A stretch of DNA of 64,000 nt, taken from positions 434,001 to 498,000 of the forward strand of contig JAODTK010003765.1 in assembly GCA_026419785.1 (NCBI GenBank), read 5' to 3'. Under the pieces are notes generated by a model, which made no database searches, was not told where the DNA came from, and saw only the letters and a program-made list of their open reading frames with translations. Positions 58,372-64,000 of this stretch are shown in pieces; the stretch's first letter is position 1; every line of letters begins with the position of its first letter. This DNA comes from Sclerodactyla briareus. Taxonomy: Eukaryota; Echinodermata; Holothuroidea; Dendrochirotida; Sclerodactylidae. Both the position numbers and the translations under genes were made by a program.

Positions 58372-59439
58372 TGGTTTTTACCCATTGGAGTCCATGTATT
58401 GGATTATATGAAACAGAGTATTTCTGTTTCATTCAGGAAGACAAAGGCTTGGTTGATTCTTGGACCACGAACATCGGTACAATAATCAATTTTCCCAAAT
58501 TCCCCACTAGTTAATAGAATGAAACCGGTCAACAACGACAAACAACAACGAGGGTGGACACGGAATTTTCGTGTTTGTATTGAAAGCCTTTCCCCAGAAC
58601 CTGCTATATCGATCCATATAAAGGAATACTTACTTCAACACGAAGATGTAAAAAATCACCTGATACCCTTAATAAAAAGTTACTAACCGTGTAAAATCAC
58701 TCTACCGTGTGAAGTAAAATACCGCTAACTGTCAGACATTCTATGAACAAATAAATGAAAAAACGCCGATACCAGAAAATGGTCTCAGCAGATGAACGTA
58801 ACAGAAGCCAAACGTATAGGGACCGTGACTAATAATCCTGAACTTGATCAAGCTGAGCGTTGTTGACCGTCGTTTACAAGATCTTACATAACAACATCTA
58901 TAACACCGGAATTCCTGTCAGATTTGAATCTCATTCCATTTTGTGAGCTTGCAAACAGTCTGCTGCCAAATCCAGTCACGATGACTGTCATACCTTCAGT
59001 ACTTTGAGGAACAGAGCCTGATGACTTGAGTACCAAACCTGTAAGGCTAAAATAATTTGCACTGATTCTGATCCTATTAACATAATAATTCAATCATGTG
59101 TTGTTATTTCTCGACTTGGTCTGACTATATATTTCCATGAAATTTAGGAATAACAAATAGCCCAACATCAGCGGACCTCATTGACTCCGAGTTGGTGAGA
59201 TCACCTAGCTCGAGGACGATATAGCCGCGCAGTGTTGCCTTTAACATCAGAAACTCTTTTCTGGTTCAACACGTGTGGAACAGTCAACTTTATGTGCTTA
59301 TCGCTGGCAGCGAGACCCATGGGGGATAGGCAAATATTGTTCTCAGAATATCTCATGGAGAGGCTGAAAAATTAGCCACTGAACAGCTACACTTTATAAC
59401 TCCTATGATCCCAAACAAATGGTCTGTGTTCAACCAGGG

Positions 59440-59880
59440 GAGGCAAAAGGAATGATTCTTGACTGCCTTATGATTGTGACTTTCGATGACCTCTTGACCC
59501 CAGAACAATAGGGGTACTGTTCTCATTAGAGCGAACACCCATATCAAGTTAGAGCCTGGGTATTATGTTCACTCGCCTAAATGGCCGACGAAATGTCCAT
59601 CTTCCAAATTTACCATATTTTTTCACCAACGAAACGTACCCGATCTAACCTATAAAATCATTCTTCCCAACCATAGAAAAGATGCTGCCAACTTTCAGTC
59701 GCCTTGATCAGACAAGGCATTCTGGACTTTGGACGTGTTCACAATGTGCTCGCTTTTGACCTTTTTATTTTCGAACTGACTCCAAAACCGTACAGTCCAT
59801 GTGGTTATTATGGGAGAACCCACTTACCAAATATGAAGGTGATCCACCCGGCGAGTTCGAGCAGGTTACGTGTTAACTAG
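59440..59880 (+). repeat. Worn copy of the 310-bp tandem repeat family
   Basis: Shares gaccccagaacaatagg, cattctggact, 'acaatgtgctcgcttttgacc', attatgggagaacccac and ggcgagttcgag with 33470-34300, in the same order. About 1.4 units. Confidence 0.5.
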
Positions 59881-60309
59881 GCGTTACACACTCACGCACA
59901 AGCCACCACACACACTTCACACACAACACACTATCATGACTGCAATCGTTCTTCGACTTCGTTCAAGGAAAAAAAAATCAAAGAAACGTTTATAACCAGG
60001 CTTTAGTTCACACAAATCATGTGACATGTTATCCTTTCATGACCATATTGTTGTCTACCTCAGATCCGCGAGTGTTCCAGCAATATTACACACTGGCAAT
60101 CTGACAATCTGACCATTGATCAAGTAGTCAAAAAACGTTTTAAAGCTCTGTTAACTCGCATTGGCCAATCTTCAGATGTTCAACTGTTTTTCGTCAATCA
60201 CTGTTGTACACGTTAGCATAATTACCAGCGCCCTGGTCATTTCCACCGACATCCTGTTGGAACGGGTCTCAGACTACTGTTTCATATTTCAGGCTCTCCA
60301 TCTCTTTCA

Positions 60310-60525
60310 TCGTAACCTTTTATTCGCATTCCCATTTGAGTCCCCTTCACACGAGTAGGGAAGATCACCTTTTTCGTCATGTTGATTTCTCGGTTCCACG
60401 AATGAGTTCATGTTGACCAGCTGTAGTGTAGCTCTCCGGGTTGATAAGGACGGATGCACCAACAAGCTCTTTTCATTGTGATTTTCGATCCTGATTCGAA
60501 TATTGTCCTGCCTCGCCTTGACCAT
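60310..60525 (-). CDS. Possible cytoplasmic exon of the Ig receptor gene
   Basis: A minus-strand open frame of 72 codons, hydrophilic, with RPSLSTRR-like basic/serine sequence (as seen: HPSLSTRRATLQLVNMNSFV) and DEKGDLPYSCEGDSNGNANK toward the end. A possible donor is AAAAG|GTTACG near 60317. It lies about 350 bp downstream of the membrane segment on the same strand, the expected place for a cytoplasmic tail. No ITIM/ITAM motif is seen. It could equally be a chance frame. Confidence 0.3.
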
Positions 60526-60869
60526 TTGTGTACCGTTTGCGTGCTATTATTATCGTGTGTTGGGATCCTTCATGGAAGCGTTAGTTACCCGTCAACCGTT
60601 GGTCGAAAAAAAAAAAAAAAAAACAAGCCTGTGTTTCCAACATTGGTGGCAATTATCCGAACATTCTCACTGATGAGAAGTGGCATAACTAGGCCACCCC
60701 CGGAGGGCCGAGTTCCAATTCAGATTTAGCTTTACTAACATCGCATGTGCGTGTGGCCAGTTTCTCTCTCTTACAGAGGTGATGTCACATTTTGTTACCG
60801 GTGGCTCCCACCTCCATCATGTGTACACTGAACACTGCTAGAGACTGCAGCGGAATGGGGAGGGCTAGA

Positions 60870-61258
60870 CGATGTTTTCTACTGTGGACGTTGGAAGGCA
60901 GGGTTACGCCATGTTTCATTCCTCTTTCGGATTCTTGAACACGTGACCTCACGGCGTAACAGATCGCGACAGTCAACAACAGAACTCGTCACAGCTAAGA
61001 CGGCAGCTGCTATCCCCACAAAAAGTCCTGCTTGTGTCGTTTGTTGGTTGTAGTGCCTGTAAATAATGTGGAATGTGGAGCCTCACTGGACAGTGGATTA
61101 ACAGACGAGTGTAGTGTCCTGCAGGGATAACTCAACATGCGGAATGTTACTCCTTGGATGACAAGAGTTGTCGAGGTTGCTGAGATGTCATTCATTTTAA
61201 AACGGGTGAAGTGACGTCGGGTATAGGCTTCATTCGAAACACATGCCGTCATGATAGG
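60870..61258 (-). CDS. Ig receptor gene: end of Ig domain and membrane segment
   Basis: Minus-strand coding segment: NDISATSTTLVIQGVTF (E-strand-like), then a damaged F-strand with Cys (SYPCRTLHSS), SVNPLSSEAPHSTLF, a short stalk, and a hydrophobic run GIAAAVLAVTSSVV followed by basic residues (RDLLRREVTCSRIRKR). This order of Ig C-terminal half, stalk, membrane helix and basic stop-transfer fits a type I immunoglobulin-superfamily receptor. The D-x-G-x-Y-x-C motif is disrupted by a 1-2 base loss. The frame stays open past the membrane segment to about 60880. Near-duplicate of 61270-61585. Confidence 0.45.
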
Positions 61259-61590
61259 AAAAAATACACGGTAAAACTCAAATGAATCCAGACGGCAGCT
61301 GCTATCCCAAACAAAGTCTGCTTGTGATCGTTGTCTGTTGTGTTGTAGTTGAACTGTAAAACTACTGTTGTGTGTGGAGCCTCACTGGACAGTGGATTAA
61401 CAGACCCGGTGTAGTGTAGTGTCTTTCCGGGATAACTCAACCTGCGTTGACGTATCCTGATGACCAAGAGTTTGAGAGGTGGTTGCATGAGATGTCATTT
61501 AATTAAAAATGGTGAAGTCGGTATATAGTTAATCGAAACAACAATGCAGTCATGATAGGAAAAATACACGGTAAACTCAAATGAATCCAC
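60983..61590. repeat. Tandem duplication of an exon-sized segment, about 300-bp unit
   Basis: Unit 1 (60983-61285) and unit 2 (61288-61590) share gacggcagctgctatcc, gagcctcactggacagtgga, gggataactcaac, gagatgtcatt and tcatgataggaaaaa.tacacggtaaa, in order. Unit length is about 300 bp. They differ by small indels. Confidence 0.8.
61270..61585 (-). CDS. Ig receptor gene: duplicated exon
   Basis: The second unit of the duplication, read on the minus strand: LVIRIRQRRLSYPGKTL, then SVNPLSSEAPHTTVVL, then a stalk and GIAAAVW. The hydrophobic run is cut short compared with unit 1. It is either a real duplicated membrane exon allowing alternative splicing or a collapsed haplotype or assembly duplicate. 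The Cys of the F strand is not in frame here. Confidence 0.35.
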
Positions 61591-61791
61591 AGTGATAGCA
61601 TTCTGTATGGTCACGTTTTGGTTTCGTTCAAACGAGCCGTTTCCTGGCGCACTAACAAGCCTAGGAGAACTATGGCAAAAACCTGAAATCCGTTATTCTC
61701 CAAAGTTAATTAGTCAGTATGCTTGTTCTCCATGGACTGGACAGAGTTATGCACAATTGGAGGTTAGCCACAGGTACTGCAAATTGTTATC

Positions 61792-62001
61792 TCACACGTA
61801 GAAACACATTGGGGCCAGTTGGATTCTACCCTCAACTGAATTTTGATCAGTTAAAATAAACTGACTGCTTCTTGCAGTACATGGTAAGTATCCAGCATCA
61901 GAAAGACGTACTCCTCTGAAAACAATGATAACCTCATTCGCAGGGGTTGTATTCAAGATGTCCATCGGTTGTTTGGCGTCATGGTCCGCGTTACTTCTCA
62001 T
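61792..62001 (-). CDS. Ig receptor gene: V-like Ig domain half
   Basis: Minus-strand open frame with the diagnostic immunoglobulin F-strand motif DAGYLPC, in VRLSDAGYLPCTARSS, preceded by EVIIVF (E strand) and followed by FILTDQNSVEGRIQL (G strand). The spacing fits the C-terminal half of a V-type Ig domain. The N-terminal half with the first Cys may lie at 62010-62240, where frames with 'TVTLSLNVRISSW' occur but are shifted. The domain lies upstream of the membrane segments on the same strand, as expected. The type of receptor cannot be named. Confidence 0.5.
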   Translation of the reverse strand: MRSNADHDAKQPMDILNTTPANEVIIVFRGVRLSDAGYLPCTARSSQFILTDQNSVEGRIQLAPMCFYV

Positions 62002-62639
62002 AAAACATAAATTGTTCTAATGAAGTGATATGGTGACAGTATTCATTTTGCATCACTGCAGTCACTACGCATTCCAGGAAGATATTCTCACGTTCAAAGA
62101 CAACGTCACGGTATTCACTAACGGTCATAAAATCACATTAGTACCCAATGGGCATACTGCTACGATTGACAAGAGTGAAACTCCCATGGAATACATAACA
62201 TAGTTTGAAAATCGCCATTTTCAACATACAGTAAGTAATGATTTCGACATTGATTTCCTGACGTTGAAATAACGTGCCTGCCGCCGGTGAGAGAGGCACA
62301 TCGAAAAAAAATGTCAGAAATCACTGTAAGGCAGTGTAAACTCCACTGACGGCTGCTCGCGATATATTCACTTCTATCATATCACAGAGAAGGAACCTAA
62401 ATGTACTTCCGCTTCTGCAGTGCGATACTGTGTTCCCAGGTCAATACGAACGGACATGCAGCCGTCCTTTGGAAATCGATGGACCAGTGGAGACATTTAC
62501 CCTCGTGAGCGACCTAAATTTAAAAGCGATGCGCGGAACTTGGATTGGTGCTAGATAATAAAATAAATGGAATAAAAAATCAAATGATACCAGAAAGCCC
62601 AAAAGCTTAGTGAATTCATTACTGCTCGATAGTCAATGG

Positions 62640-64000
62640 CATTAGATGACATGCCCGACTCCGAAACAATGAATGGAGCGACATTATGCTAGTCGTCAGC
62701 ATGATATAAAACGATGCTGCATATAATGATATGCAGTTGGTGTTGTTTCTATAAGAGCCTTGTTACAATATATGCGACGTTCGGTGTTCACATCAGTTCA
62801 AGCTTACATGTCTTACCTCAATTGGCCGCATTGAACTAAATACGGAATAGACCATATGCCTTCATCTCAAACGGTTTCAATGCTCACACCTGAGAGGGAT
62901 ACCGGTAGTAGTACGTAGAATCGTGTAACTATAGTGCATAGGTCGGTAAAACATAGTCAATAACAACTTTATGAAACTGATAGAGTAATATGCCAGTTAG
63001 AATTAATCTCTGTGTAGGGTATTGAACCTTTTTGAAACAGTTGTACCTATTCAAGACATGTCAGGCGCCTTGCAGTAAGCGGTGAGGTGACAGGAACGGT
63101 AGAATGTCTGCTAGCAATACCTGTGGATCCTGATTCAAAGCATCGATCGCACAGACAGCAACTTCACCCCGTTAGTGCTTGTTTGGAAGTGACTGCAAGG
63201 TGAGGAATGTAAAGAAATCATCTGGTCTGGTCGGATGGAGACGTTATAGCGGGGTACCGGGAGCAGGAAGTAAGTATCACCCTGCCTCGACTCAGGGCAC
63301 TCTTCGAAAAGAGTACACGAGATTCACTATGTCCTACCACAACCAAAATTGGGAGCCTCTACGATTCCGCTAAGGATTCCTTTAGTCTGCGAAGCACCCT
63401 TCGATGTGGAGTATTAAGGAGGGGTAGAAGTAAGCGCTTGCAGTCAGTTACTTGCACACTTCCTATGGCGTGATCTCTTGTAATATGACATGTGGGCATT
63501 TATGACAAATCATTGTAATACACACATGAATCCCACTTGGTAGGAGATATTATGGTTTGGGCATCGTCGTTCGCCGCCGGCCCGGGAAAAAAAAAAAGAT
63601 TTTTCGTAGGCTATAACGCAATAACTCTTAACGCAATTGTCCGATTGACACGAAACCTTGCACACATGTTCGCCCCGTACGAATCTTTTCCGGATTGTGC
63701 GGCCACGTTTCGGCACAAAACGATCATTTCAGACCAGAGTCGCCCCATATAGAGGACCAACCCAACGACCATTTCGAATTTCTGACAGAATTGATTTTAC
63801 TGCAGGTTTGCATATTCGGAGTATGGGTTCAATTGGAATCAACCTCAACCACTTTCGATACTTCCCTGGGTATGCATCCCCTCCTTATAAATACAAGGTG
63901 AACAATTCACCCTCTTGATTGATCGAAGTGGGGATATACCGTTGGCGGTTTTTTTCCCGCAGGCGATGTCTAGTTCACACCCTGTCTGCTTCACCAACTG
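62640..64000 (+). repeat. 8-kb repeat, copy C (runs off the window)
   Basis: Matches copy A from about 26950 to beyond 28540: cacatcagttcaag, ccgcattgaactaaatac, accggtagtag, the SINE B box region (gggtattgaacc), ggttt.ggcatcgtcgt and ccatttcgaatttctgacag. It lacks most of the first two modules of the internal array. It ends at the window edge. Confidence 0.75.

Larger units (their letters stand above)
57870..60300. other. Non-coding stretch with scattered repeats
   Basis: No gene is supported. It holds the hairpin at 58262-58371, a 7-bp-arm hairpin gaaacagagtatttctgtttc (about 58409-58430), a relative of the 310-bp tandem repeat (59440-59880) and a CA-rich patch (59885-59935). A 69-codon minus frame at 58884-59093 has no motif. 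Confidence 0.5.

Noticed and set aside
1..64000. CRISPR arrays, prokaryotic operons, rRNA genes
   Set aside because: None seen. Direct repeats here are transposon-derived or microsatellites, and coding sequence is split by introns or belongs to eukaryotic mobile elements.

Overview
The window is metazoan nuclear DNA. It has intron-containing coding exons with GT-AG borders, abundant non-LTR retrotransposons, tRNA-derived SINE heads, microsatellites and a Polinton/Maverick giant transposon, and no prokaryotic gene layout. The repeat flavour suggests a marine invertebrate deuterostome (echinoderm, hemichordate or amphioxus-like). That placement is inference.

Layout. Bases 1-8000 hold the 3' part of a multi-exon minus-strand gene for a charged, proline-rich, probably nuclear protein. 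Five exons (181-224, 1369-1577, 2115-2257, 4945-4995, 6110-6270) join with consistent phases, and an uncertain sixth lies near 7740. Bases 8000-15690 are mostly non-coding, with a promoter-like cluster at 12660-12816 (inverted CCAAT, ZNF143-like site, GC box, CRE). Bases 15700-21445 are a decayed CR1-type non-LTR element, split by a 1786-bp insertion with 6-bp target duplications (TGTGAC). Bases 21450-24950 carry short repeats, including a dispersed hairpin repeat.

From 24950 onward the window is dominated by an 8-kb repeat family. Copy A (24950-32932) is continuous. Copy B (34915-41086 and 55387-56434) is split by the Polinton. Copy C (62640-64000) runs off the end. The copies carry a non-LTR reverse-transcriptase tail, tRNA-like SINE sequences and several small tandem repeats. 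Between A and B lie a 310-bp tandem repeat and an L1-type reverse-transcriptase fragment.

The centrepiece is a 14.3-kb Polinton/Maverick (41087-55386). Its ends are long terminal inverted repeats of the form AGTATG...CATACT. The left arm is coded mostly on the minus strand. The right arm, on the plus strand, holds a candidate structural protein, an FtsK/A32-type packaging ATPase, a retroviral-like integrase and a protein-primed type B DNA polymerase. Together these genes would copy, integrate and perhaps package the element. All of them are broken by scattered one- or two-base indels although family motifs remain recognisable, which looks more like uncorrected long-read error than old decay.

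Bases 56850-62640 hold CR1-like debris, a long hairpin at 58262-58371 and the remains of a minus-strand immunoglobulin-domain membrane receptor gene with a duplicated exon (about 60300-62010).
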